Of a stretch of 64,000 bases of DNA, positions 34,032 through 41,907 are shown piece after piece (the stretch's first letter is position 1; the number at the start of each line of letters is the position of its first letter). Below the pieces are notes generated by a model. It was not told the origin of the DNA. It did not search any database and saw nothing but the letters and a program-made list of their open reading frames with translations. The stretch covers positions 1-64,000 of the forward strand of contig CAMAVQ010000006.1 in NCBI GenBank assembly GCA_945861755.1. Direction: 5' to 3'. Source of the stretch: Gemmatimonas phototrophica. Its GTDB lineage: Bacteria > Latescibacterota > UBA2968 > UBA8231. Both the position numbers and the translations under genes were made by a program.

Positions 34032-34949
34032 ATGAGACGCATCTTGTTGGTGCTGGTGGTGGCCATGGGTTTTGTCCTTGCTGGCAGAGCCGAGGCCGAG
34101 AAAATACAGGTGGTGACCACCACCCCCGACCTGGCGGCCATTGCCCGGGCCGTGGGTGGGGAATTGGTGGAGGTGAAGGCCATCGCCAGAGGGGATCAGG
34201 ACCCCCACTACCTGGAGGCCAAGCCCAGTTATATGAGTCTGGTCAACAAGGCGGATTTGCTGATCTACAACGGCCTGGAGTTGGAAATAGGCTGGCTGCC
34301 CCTGCTGATACAGGGCTGCCGCAACCCCAAAGTCTTGTCCGGACAACCGGGCAACCTGGACGCCTCGGCCGGCATCCCGGTCCTGGAATTGCCCTCCGGA
34401 GAGGTGGACCGCTCCCAGGGAGACGTACATCCCCTGGGCAATCCCCACTATACCCTGGACCCGCGCAACGGGCTGATCATCGCCCAGACCATCGCCGCCC
34501 GGCTGCAGATGCTCGACCCGGGTGATGCGCAGACCTTCTCCCACAATTTGAAACAATTCCAGCAGGACTTGCAGCAGCACCTCGGTCAGTGGGAAACGCG
34601 CGCCAAAGATCTCCGAGGTCGCCGGGTGGTGACCTATCACAAAAATTTGGAGTACCTGGCCAACTGGCTGGGGCTGGTCGTCGCCGACTACCTCGAGGAC
34701 AAACCCGGGGTGCCGCCCAGCCCGCGCCACATCGCCGAGTTGGTGGGGCACATGAAGCGCGATGGCATAGCGGTGATCCTGTACGCGAGTTTCCAGGAGG
34801 AGATGGCGCCCGAGCGAGTAGCCTCCCAGGCCAACGCCCTGGCCCTGGCGCTGCCGATTTCGGTGGGCGGGGAACCAGGGATCGCCACCTACGCCGATCT
34901 CTTTGAGACCATCCTGGGTCGTCTCGAAAAAGGTTTCGGAGGGCCTTGA
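34032..34949 (+). CDS. Metal ABC transporter substrate-binding protein (ZnuA/TroA family)
   Basis: The 305-aa protein has a signal peptide (ILLVLVVAMGFVLAGRAEA) and the cluster A-I fold. Probable metal ligands are His59 in GDQDPHYLEAKP, His in DVHPLGNPHYTLDP and His in VVTYHKNLEYL, plus a late acidic residue in the GGEPGIATYADLFET region. There is no long His-rich loop, so Zn and Mn cannot be separated. A GAGGAAAGAG RBS precedes the ATG. It is followed after 3 bp by the permease gene. Confidence 0.93.
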   Translation: MRRILLVLVVAMGFVLAGRAEAEKIQVVTTTPDLAAIARAVGGELVEVKAIARGDQDPHYLEAKPSYMSLVNKADLLIYNGLELEIGWLPLLIQGCRNPKVLSGQPGNLDASAGIPVLELPSGEVDRSQGDVHPLGNPHYTLDPRNGLIIAQTIAARLQMLDPGDAQTFSHNLKQFQQDLQQHLGQWETRAKDLRGRRVVTYHKNLEYLANWLGLVVADYLEDKPGVPPSPRHIAELVGHMKRDGIAVILYASFQEEMAPERVASQANALALALPISVGGEPGIATYADLFETILGRLEKGFGGP

Positions 34950-34952
34950 GCC

Positions 34953-35792
34953 ATGCACGACTTTCTAATTTTTATGGCCGCGCCCTTTGCCGCCTGCCTG
35001 GTGATGGTGGGCATCCATGCGTACCTGGGGATACACGTGTTGGCGCGGGGGGTGATCTTCGTGGACCTGGCTCTGGCCCAGATCGCCGCCCTGGGCCGCA
35101 CCCTGGCCTTTCTGGCCGGGTACGAGTTGGATAGCTGGGAAGCGTACCTGCTCTCGCTGGCCGCCGCCTTCATCGGGGCGGCGGTGTTTTCGCTGACCCG
35201 GCTGCGGCAGCGGCAGATCCCGCAGGAGGCGGTGATTGGCATCGCCTATGCCGTGGCCGCTGCCGCTGGAGTGTTGATCATCGACCGGGCCCCGCACGGG
35301 GCCGAGCACCTCAAGGATCTGTTGGTGGGCTCCATTCTCTGGGTGGGCTGGCAACAGGTACTGGAGATTACCGGGTTGTACCTGGTAATCGGCGCTTTCC
35401 ACTGGTTTTTCCGCGAGCGCTTCCTGCTCATCTCCCTCGACGAGGGGGAGGCGGTGCGGCGGGGGTGGTCGGTGCGCTTCTGGGACTTTATCTTCTACGC
35501 GTCCTTTGGCCTGGTGATCACCCGGTCGGTCCAGATCGCCGGCGTATTATTGGTCTTCTCCTTTTTGATCGTGCCAGCGGTCTGCGGCACCCTGCTGGCC
35601 CAGCGCCTGATCTGGCGCCTGGTGGTTGGCTGGGCCGTGGGCCTGGGCGCGTGCGCCATCGGTTGCAGCCTCTCCTACGTCGGGGATCTGCCCACCGGCG
35701 CGGCGGTGGTCTGCACCTTTGGGGCGGTGTTGATGGTCCTGGGCCTGGGGCGGGCGAGCTGGCATTTACTGACGAAGGAGAAAGGCACCTAG
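34953..35792 (+). CDS. Metal ABC transporter permease (ZnuB/TroC family)
   Basis: The 279-aa product has about eight membrane segments and ABC-3 family features: HAYLGIHVLARGVIFVDLALAQIAALG near the N-terminus, an EAVIGIAYAVAAAAGVLI segment and SVQIAGVLLVFSFLIVPA near the C-terminus. It works with the binding protein just upstream. No ATPase (ZnuC-type) gene with Walker A is present in the cluster; the next gene is a secreted protease whose ATG directly abuts this stop codon. Confidence 0.93.
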   Translation: MHDFLIFMAAPFAACLVMVGIHAYLGIHVLARGVIFVDLALAQIAALGRTLAFLAGYELDSWEAYLLSLAAAFIGAAVFSLTRLRQRQIPQEAVIGIAYAVAAAAGVLIIDRAPHGAEHLKDLLVGSILWVGWQQVLEITGLYLVIGAFHWFFRERFLLISLDEGEAVRRGWSVRFWDFIFYASFGLVITRSVQIAGVLLVFSFLIVPAVCGTLLAQRLIWRLVVGWAVGLGACAIGCSLSYVGDLPTGAAVVCTFGAVLMVLGLGRASWHLLTKEKGT

Positions 35793-37484
35793 ATGCTGTT
35801 GTTGGGGATACTCTGGTGCTGGGCCCTGCCGGCCTACGCCCTTACCCTGGAGGCAGAACACGCCCTGCTCTCCCAGGTCTACGCGGCCCTGGGGCAGGCC
35901 GAGTCCGGCACGGCGCCGGTGCAGCCTTTTTGCGCCACGCCTTTCCTGCTAGAGGCCCGCGCTGCCCTGGGGGCCGAGGGCCGGCAGCGGCTGGCCAAGG
36001 CCCTGCAGCGGCCCGCCCTCCCCAGGGAATACCGCAGCCTCTCAGGGCATTTTCTCATCCACTACGACCTGAACGGCCGCAATGCGGTAGATCCGACCGA
36101 TGGCGACGGCAACCGGGTCCCCGACTACATCGACACCGTGGCGGTCACCCTCGACCGCGCCTGGGAACTGGAGGTGGGCCAGTTGGGGTACCAGGCCCCG
36201 CCCAGCGACGGGGGGGCCGGTGGCGGGGACGAGTACGACGTGTACATCGTCCAGTTGGGGTCTGGGGGGGCGTACGGCTACACCTATCCGGAGCAGGGCG
36301 GCACCCGCTCGTCCAGCTACCTGGAGCTGGACAACGACTACACCGACGCCATCTACACCCAGACCCGCGAGCTGGAAGCCCTGCACGTCACCGTGGCCCA
36401 CGAGTTTTTCCACGCGGTACAGTTTGGGTACTACCAGGGCAGCGATGGGGTGTGGTGGCAGGAGGCCAGCAGCACCTGGATGGAGGAAGTGGCGTACCCC
36501 GAGGTGAACGACTACCTCCAATACCTGTCCGGCTTTCTGCGCCAGCCCGAAAAATCCCTGGACAGCGGCAGCAGCTTTTCGTCCGACTACCATATCTACG
36601 GGGCCTGCCTCTTCGCCCATTTTCTCGACCAGCGTTTTGGGCGCGGCCTGATCCGGGCCATCTGGGAGGAACTGGACCGCCGCGCCAGCGCCGGCCTGGA
36701 GCACTTCGACCGGGCCATCCGCCAGGAGGGGGCTGGCGGGCTGGGCGGGGCCATGGGTGAGTTTGCGGTGTGGAATTATTTCACCGGCAGCCGGTACCGG
36801 CTGCCCTCGCGATACCCGGACGGAGACCAGTACCCCCAGGTGCCGCCGACGCGCCTGAACACCCTGGCCAGGGTGGCGGTGGCGGACAGCGGCGAGGTGG
36901 ATCACCTGGGCAGCGCCTACGTGTTGCTGGAGCCGCGCCTGCAGCCGGGGGGCGTGGTGATCGAGGCGCAAACCGAAGGGGGTCAATGGAGCCGGCAGGT
37001 GCTGCTGATCTCGCGCGACAGCGTGGAGGTCCGGCCTTGGGCCGGGGGGCCGCTGCACCTTGCGGGTTGGGACCGCTACGACGAGGTAGTGCTGGTGCTG
37101 GCCCAGATCGAGCAAAGCGGCAATGGCTACGGGTACACCGTCACGGCTGAATACGACCCCGACCTGATCGACGAGCCGGTGCCTCAGCATTCCGCTCTGG
37201 CCCAGAACTATCCAAACCCTTTTTACCTAGGCCGGCAGGAGCACACGGCCATCTCCTTTGACCTGAGCCAGCCCAGCACCAGCACTACCCTGTCCATCTT
37301 TTCTGTCGAGGGCCAGCTGGTCTGGCGCAAATACCTGGGGGTGCGGGCGGCGCGCTCCCATACCGAAGTGTGGGATGGGGCTAACGAAGAGGGGCAGCCG
37401 GTGGGGTCGGGGGTCTATTATTATATCTTGCAGGGCGACGGTTTCACCGCTTCCCGCGCCCTGGCAGTGGTGCGGGAGCAATAG
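35793..37484 (+). CDS. Secreted HExxH metalloprotease (MXAN_6640-like) with C-terminal sorting domain
   Basis: The 563-aa product has a signal peptide (LLLGILWCWALPAYA), a protease domain with zinc motif HEFFH (His203-His207) in TVAHEFFHAVQFGYY, the downstream YIYGACLFAHF-like helix region, then a beta domain. The C-terminal FlgD/T9SS-like domain has LAQNYPNPF, ISFDLSQPS, EVWDGANEEG and GVYYYILQGD. Related proteins contain a DGDGNRVPDYID stretch, seen here as DGDGNRVPDYIDT. Its start codon abuts the permease stop, implying co-expression; whether it uses the imported metal or is accidental neighbour is unknown. Confidence 0.9.
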   Translation: MLLLGILWCWALPAYALTLEAEHALLSQVYAALGQAESGTAPVQPFCATPFLLEARAALGAEGRQRLAKALQRPALPREYRSLSGHFLIHYDLNGRNAVDPTDGDGNRVPDYIDTVAVTLDRAWELEVGQLGYQAPPSDGGAGGGDEYDVYIVQLGSGGAYGYTYPEQGGTRSSSYLELDNDYTDAIYTQTRELEALHVTVAHEFFHAVQFGYYQGSDGVWWQEASSTWMEEVAYPEVNDYLQYLSGFLRQPEKSLDSGSSFSSDYHIYGACLFAHFLDQRFGRGLIRAIWEELDRRASAGLEHFDRAIRQEGAGGLGGAMGEFAVWNYFTGSRYRLPSRYPDGDQYPQVPPTRLNTLARVAVADSGEVDHLGSAYVLLEPRLQPGGVVIEAQTEGGQWSRQVLLISRDSVEVRPWAGGPLHLAGWDRYDEVVLVLAQIEQSGNGYGYTVTAEYDPDLIDEPVPQHSALAQNYPNPFYLGRQEHTAISFDLSQPSTSTTLSIFSVEGQLVWRKYLGVRAARSHTEVWDGANEEGQPVGSGVYYYILQGDGFTASRALAVVREQ

Positions 37485-37508
37485 ACTCTTTAGCGCAGAG
37501 GAGGCAAG

Positions 37509-38384
37509 GTGACAGGTCTCGAACATCCCTATCGGGAATTGAGCGGCGGCAGCTGGATGAAGGGCAATCTGCACACCCACACCACCAGCAGCGACGGCCA
37601 GCGGCCCCACCAGGAAGTCATCGACGACTATGCCCGCCGTGGGTACGGATTTCTCATGATCTCGGATCACGACATCCACACCTCGGAGCGCGATTACCGC
37701 GCTTTTGACCGCCGCGGCCTGATCCTGATTCCGGGCAACGAGATCAGCGCCCAGGGGCCGCACATGTTACACGTGGGTGCCACCGACCTGGTACCCCCCC
37801 ATGTGGGCCGCCAACAGGTCATCGACGAGGTGGAAACCAAGGGTGGCTTTGCGGTTTTCAACCATCCCAACTGGCACGCCAACTTCAACCACTGCCCCCA
37901 GGAGTTGCTGGAGGGCTGCCAGGGATATGTGGGCCTGGAGATCTACAATGGGGTCATCTGCCGGCTCGATGGCAGCCCCTATGCCACCAATCGCTGGGAC
38001 ATCCTATTGACCAAGGGACGCCGGCTCTGGGGTTTTGCCAACGACGACAGCCACGCGGCTACTGGCGACGTGGAGCTGGGATGGAATACGGTCTACGTGA
38101 AGGATCCCACCGCTGCAGGGGTGGTGGAGGCGTTGCGCCAGGGGCAGTTCTACGCCTCTACCGGGGTGGTGATCAGCCGTATCGAGGTGGAGGGCCGGCG
38201 CATCCTGATAGAGACCGAAAACGCCGCCCGCATCGTGGCTCTGGGCCACGGGGCCAAACGCTTCGCCCAGGTGGACGCCGCCCGCATCGAGGTGGAGGTG
38301 CCGGCCGAACTGCGCTATGCCCGCTTCGAATGCTGGGGCACGGGTGAGGCCTTTGCCTGGACCCAGCCCTTCTTCAGCGCCTGA
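37509..38384 (+). CDS. PHP-domain metal-dependent phosphoesterase
   Basis: The 291-aa product starts with GTG at 37509 behind AGAGGAGG. PHP motifs are clear: GNLHTHTTSSDGQ, SDHDIHT, IPGNEIS, FNHPNWH and FANDDSHA, which supply the usual His/Asp/Glu metal ligands. Free-standing PHP proteins of this type hydrolyse phosphate esters of unknown identity. The C-terminal 80 residues form a small beta domain. It heads a tight plus-strand run (gaps of 2, 12 and 1 bp) through the hydroxyacid dehydrogenase. Confidence 0.92.
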   Translation: MTGLEHPYRELSGGSWMKGNLHTHTTSSDGQRPHQEVIDDYARRGYGFLMISDHDIHTSERDYRAFDRRGLILIPGNEISAQGPHMLHVGATDLVPPHVGRQQVIDEVETKGGFAVFNHPNWHANFNHCPQELLEGCQGYVGLEIYNGVICRLDGSPYATNRWDILLTKGRRLWGFANDDSHAATGDVELGWNTVYVKDPTAAGVVEALRQGQFYASTGVVISRIEVEGRRILIETENAARIVALGHGAKRFAQVDAARIEVEVPAELRYARFECWGTGEAFAWTQPFFSA

Positions 38385-38386
38385 TA

Positions 38387-39706
38387 ATGATCTTGCTGCT
38401 GGTACTGGTGCTGCTGAGCCTGGTTCCAGTCGGGGCAGACCCCCCGTTGCCGGGGGATTTCAACCAGGACCAGCAACTGGACCAGGCCGATCTGCAGCTG
38501 TTGCGGGCCGCCCTGGGCAGCGCTGATTCGCGCTATGATCTGAACGGGGACAGCCGGGTCGATCTAGGCGACTTCTTTCGCTGGGTCGATGAAGTCGAAG
38601 CCGCCCCGGAAGCGATGCCGGCACCCGACTCTGCGGCGGTCATCTCCCCTTCGTCTCCGGACGAGGGGGCGGCAGTGCCCGACACCGCGCTGCCGCTCCA
38701 GCCGGTCTTGCCTGCAGATACGACCATCTCGGTGCCGGTCCTGCCCCCAGACTCAACGCCCTCGGTACTGCCGGCCTCTGCTGATTCAACGGCGCTCCCC
38801 CCTGCAGCGCCGCCGCTCGATTCTACCCTTTTCGTCCCGCCTCTGCCGCAGGACGGGGGACTGGTACTGCCCGATACCACGCGGCCCTTCCAGCCGGTCT
38901 CGCCTGCGTACTATGCCGTCTCCACCACCCATCAGACCACCACGGTGTGGCTCACCGGATATACCATCGTTCTCCACAATACCAAACCCTTCGGCATCGC
39001 CTCGCTGCGGCTAAAGGGGCAGCCGGTGGACTTTGTCCATCCCTCCCTGCCCATCGGCGACTGGGAATGGTTTTGGTTTGGCGACCCGGCCCAACCTGAG
39101 GGGCGGGCCAAGATCAAGCTGCTCGAGCAGACCTGGCAGCCTCCCGAGGTGGAGCGCAGCGAAGAAGGCGTGGTGCTCCGCTTCCGCCGGCAGAACGTGC
39201 TCCGCCGTGGTGTGGAGGTGGAGATGGCCTGTCACCTGGATGCCCGCCGCCCCGAGTTCACGGTGGAGTACACCATTCGCAACCACTCGGGCCAGTTGCT
39301 GATCAGCCCCTACATGATGGTGGGCTTCCCAGGATTCGCCAACCAGCCGTGGGTGGAGGAGGTGTCCACCGCCGAAAAGGTGCGCCGGCCGGCACACCCC
39401 TTTGCCGACTTTCTGGCCGAGGCCAAAGCCCGCAAGGTGGCGGATTATCTGCTGCTGCGCCAGGACTGGGATCCGCAGACCCAGGCGCCCGAGGCGCTCA
39501 GGGGTGCGGTGGTGCTGCGTGCGGGAGACCAGGAGTACACCCTGGCCACCACCCTGGTCGCTGCCGCTGGCCTGAAGGGGGCCTATATCGCCCATACGAA
39601 CAAGCCCCTCTATTTGACCAGCCATCTCTACGCCTTTCTCCAGAGCCTGGGTGAGGGACAGAGCCGGAGTGTGGCGGTGCATTATGTGCTGTCGAGTGGC
39701 AATTAA
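38387..39706 (+). CDS. Secreted protein with N-terminal EF-hand/dockerin pair and mutarotase-like beta-sandwich
   Basis: The 439-aa product has a signal peptide (LLLVLVLLSLVPVGA) and then two Ca-binding repeats (GDFNQDQQLDQADLQLL and YDLNGDSRVDLGDFFRW). A Pro/Ser/Thr/Asp-rich linker of about 100 residues with degenerate LPPDS repeats follows. From about residue 185 a beta-sandwich resembles galactose mutarotase/aldose epimerase-like or glycan-binding folds (MACHLDARRPEFTVEYTIRNHSGQLL). No catalytic His pair could be assigned. The repeat pair is like that of the heparinase-like protein but at the opposite end. Confidence 0.8.
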   Translation: MILLLVLVLLSLVPVGADPPLPGDFNQDQQLDQADLQLLRAALGSADSRYDLNGDSRVDLGDFFRWVDEVEAAPEAMPAPDSAAVISPSSPDEGAAVPDTALPLQPVLPADTTISVPVLPPDSTPSVLPASADSTALPPAAPPLDSTLFVPPLPQDGGLVLPDTTRPFQPVSPAYYAVSTTHQTTTVWLTGYTIVLHNTKPFGIASLRLKGQPVDFVHPSLPIGDWEWFWFGDPAQPEGRAKIKLLEQTWQPPEVERSEEGVVLRFRRQNVLRRGVEVEMACHLDARRPEFTVEYTIRNHSGQLLISPYMMVGFPGFANQPWVEEVSTAEKVRRPAHPFADFLAEAKARKVADYLLLRQDWDPQTQAPEALRGAVVLRAGDQEYTLATTLVAAAGLKGAYIAHTNKPLYLTSHLYAFLQSLGEGQSRSVAVHYVLSSGN

Positions 39707-39718
39707 CCGGAGGCGTGC

Positions 39719-40804
39719 ATGAAAAAAGTCTTATTCGACGATCTGTACTTATGGTCGGTGTTCAACGAGACCCGCCAGCTGGATTTCAACGGCCACCTCT
39801 GGGTGCGGCCCGAGGGCAATGTGCTGATCGATCCGGTGGCGATGATCCCCTCTGACCTGGAGCATCTGGAGCGCCTGGGAGGGGCGGCCTGGATCGCGAT
39901 CACCAATACCGACCACGAGCGCCAGGCGGCCTTCTTCCGCGAGCGCACCGGGGCCAAGATCGCCGCCCACGATCTTGACGCCGACCAGTTATCCCTCCCG
40001 GTGGACCGCCGCCTGGCCGACGGGGAGGAACTCGTGCCGGGTCTGGTGGCCCTGCACCTGCACCACGGCAAGAGCCCCGGCGAAGTGGCCCTGTACTGGC
40101 CGCAGAAGAAACTGGTGCTGGCCGGCGACCTGGTGGTGGGCGCGCCAGTGGGCCGGATCAGCCTGCTGATGGACGAGAAATTGCAAGATCCGCCCCGGGC
40201 TGCCCTCGAGCTGCGCAAGCTGCTGGCCCTGGACTTTGTCCATTTGCTGGTGGGCGACGGCCACGCCATCCTGCACCAGGGCCGCGAGCGCCTGCTCGAA
40301 TGCCTGGAGGAGCGGAGCGATATCTCTATCAACAAAATCAATGTGGACGAAATGGAGTGGAAGCCGGTGGCGCGGGCCGGGCGGATCAGCTCGGCGGGAA
40401 GGCCGGCCGGGTACCAGTGGGAGGACAAGGACATCGATCCGCTCATCGGCGCTCGCGATCTGGGCTATCGCCTCATCCGCCTGCCCGCAGGGCAGGCCAC
40501 CTTTCCCCTGCACTTCCACCATGCGGTGGAAGAGATGGCCTACGTGGTGGAGGGGGAATGCATCCTGGTCTCGCCGCGCGGGAATTTTCCCGCGCGCCAG
40601 GGCGATTTTATCGCCTTTCCCCCTGGACCGCGCGGGGCGCACAAGTTCAAAAACGAGGGCGGCGCCCCCTGCGTGCTCCTGGTGCTGGGCAATGTGCTGC
40701 CCGACGATGTGGGGGAGTACCCCGACTCTCATAAGATTTTCCCCCGAGTCGCCGGCGCGATCTTCCGCAAACAGGACGCTGTGGGTTATTGGGAGGGAGA
40801 ATGA
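39719..40804 (+). CDS. Metallo-beta-lactamase-like domain fused to a cupin
   Basis: The 361-aa product joins an N-terminal MBL-fold domain (about residues 15-200) to a C-terminal cupin (about 245-345: LHFHHAVEEMAYVVEGE and GDFIAFPPGPRGAHKF). The MBL signature HxHxDH is reduced to ITNTDHER, so the first two His ligands are absent, while HLHHGKSPGE, LAGDLVVG and VGDGHA remain. The cupin keeps its two-His/Glu/His set. The MBL half may be a single-metal or structural domain. CCGGAGG precedes the ATG. It is coupled to the dehydrogenase gene (1-bp gap). Confidence 0.88.
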   Translation: MKKVLFDDLYLWSVFNETRQLDFNGHLWVRPEGNVLIDPVAMIPSDLEHLERLGGAAWIAITNTDHERQAAFFRERTGAKIAAHDLDADQLSLPVDRRLADGEELVPGLVALHLHHGKSPGEVALYWPQKKLVLAGDLVVGAPVGRISLLMDEKLQDPPRAALELRKLLALDFVHLLVGDGHAILHQGRERLLECLEERSDISINKINVDEMEWKPVARAGRISSAGRPAGYQWEDKDIDPLIGARDLGYRLIRLPAGQATFPLHFHHAVEEMAYVVEGECILVSPRGNFPARQGDFIAFPPGPRGAHKFKNEGGAPCVLLVLGNVLPDDVGEYPDSHKIFPRVAGAIFRKQDAVGYWEGE

Positions 40805-40805
40805 G

Positions 40806-41828
40806 ATGCACGCCCTGATCGTTGTGCATCCAGATTTCGATCGCATCTGGCCCTTTGCCGCCGATCACTTCCGACGCTTGTGGCAGCAGCAGGGAGAGGT
40901 GGAGTTCGTCCGCGTGGGGGACGGGGACCAGCGCCCGCTGCGCCAGATCACCAGCCAGCCGGGCCGCATCCAGCGCCTGGCTTGCCTGGGGGTGCGGGTG
41001 GAGTTGGCGTGCCTGCGCGCTTGCGCCTCCCTGCGCGAGGCCACCTTTCAGGGAGGGTACAGCGGCAACCTCGACCGGGAATGCCTGGATCATCTAGAAC
41101 AGGCCGGGGTGCGGGTCTATCACCACCCCAGCGAGGGGTTCTGGGGCCAGACCGTGGCCGAATACGGCCTGGCCCTCACCCTGTGCGGCCTGCGCCGCAT
41201 CCCGCAGCTCCACCACCAGATCCTCACTTCGCTGGCGCCCTGGGACTACGAGCCGCCCGGCGGTCTGGGCCGGCCGGGGGCGCGGGGCCAGCAGTTTGGT
41301 GACGACGCGCGTTTTACCAGCGGCACCCTGGCCGGCAAACGGGTGCGGGTGGTGGGGGCCGGCAACATCGCCAGCCGCTACGCCAGTTTCGCCCACTTTT
41401 TGGGCGCTGAGGTGGCAGCCTGGGACCCCTTTGCCTCCGAGCCCTGTTTCCACCGCGCCGGAGCCCGCCGCGAGTGGCACCTGGAGCGGCTGGTCAGCGA
41501 CGCCGAGATCTTTGCCCCCATGGTGCCCCTCACCGATTCCACCCGCGATCTGGTCAAGGCCCACCACATCGAGGCCCTGCCCAAGGGCTGCCTGGTGGTG
41601 CTGGTGACCCGGGCCCGCATCTGCGACACCCAGGCCCTGCGCCGGCGGGTGCTGGCCGACGAGTTGAGCCTGGCCGCCGACGTGTGGGAGGTGGAGCCCG
41701 TACCCCTGGACGATCCGCTGTTGGGCCGGCCCAACGTGGTCCATACCCCCCACAATGCCGGCCGCACCATCGACGCCAACCGCGCCTGGGCCGAGAAGTT
41801 GGCGGAACAGTTTCTGCCCCCCATCTGA
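40806..41828 (+). CDS. D-isomer-specific 2-hydroxyacid dehydrogenase
   Basis: The 340-aa product has the family layout: substrate-binding lobes around a Rossmann domain with VVGAGNIASRYA (last Gly replaced by Ala), Asp in AAWDPFAS, catalytic Arg in VTRARIC, Glu in VEPVPLDDP and His in HTPHNAG. Family members reduce 2-keto acids with NAD(P)H. The ATG at 40806 is preferred because GGGAGGGAG precedes it and the family N-terminus starts there; the track frame begins 190 codons too early. It ends the PHP-led operon. Confidence 0.9.
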   Translation: MHALIVVHPDFDRIWPFAADHFRRLWQQQGEVEFVRVGDGDQRPLRQITSQPGRIQRLACLGVRVELACLRACASLREATFQGGYSGNLDRECLDHLEQAGVRVYHHPSEGFWGQTVAEYGLALTLCGLRRIPQLHHQILTSLAPWDYEPPGGLGRPGARGQQFGDDARFTSGTLAGKRVRVVGAGNIASRYASFAHFLGAEVAAWDPFASEPCFHRAGARREWHLERLVSDAEIFAPMVPLTDSTRDLVKAHHIEALPKGCLVVLVTRARICDTQALRRRVLADELSLAADVWEVEPVPLDDPLLGRPNVVHTPHNAGRTIDANRAWAEKLAEQFLPPI

Positions 41829-41841
41829 GGGGATAACTCCT

Positions 41842-41896
41842 TGTCAAAAAGAAGGTGCGGCGGTATTCTTAGGTGAGTTTATCTTCTTTTTTGACA
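41842..41896 (+). promoter_or_regulatory. Long inverted repeat in the transketolase leader
   Basis: TGTCAAAAAGAAG (41842-41854) and CTTCTTTTTTGACA (41883-41896) are complementary apart from one extra T, with a 28-bp spacer. The second arm ends just before the AGGAG of the transketolase GTG start. In RNA this would form an A/U-rich stem next to the RBS. It could be an attenuator, a translation control hairpin or two operator half-sites. Confidence 0.6.
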
Positions 41897-41907
41897 GGAG
41901 TGTACCC

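Noticed and set aside
33000-34958. 652-aa minus-strand ORF
   Set aside because: Antisense to the porin-like and metal-binding-protein genes, which have signal peptides and family motifs.
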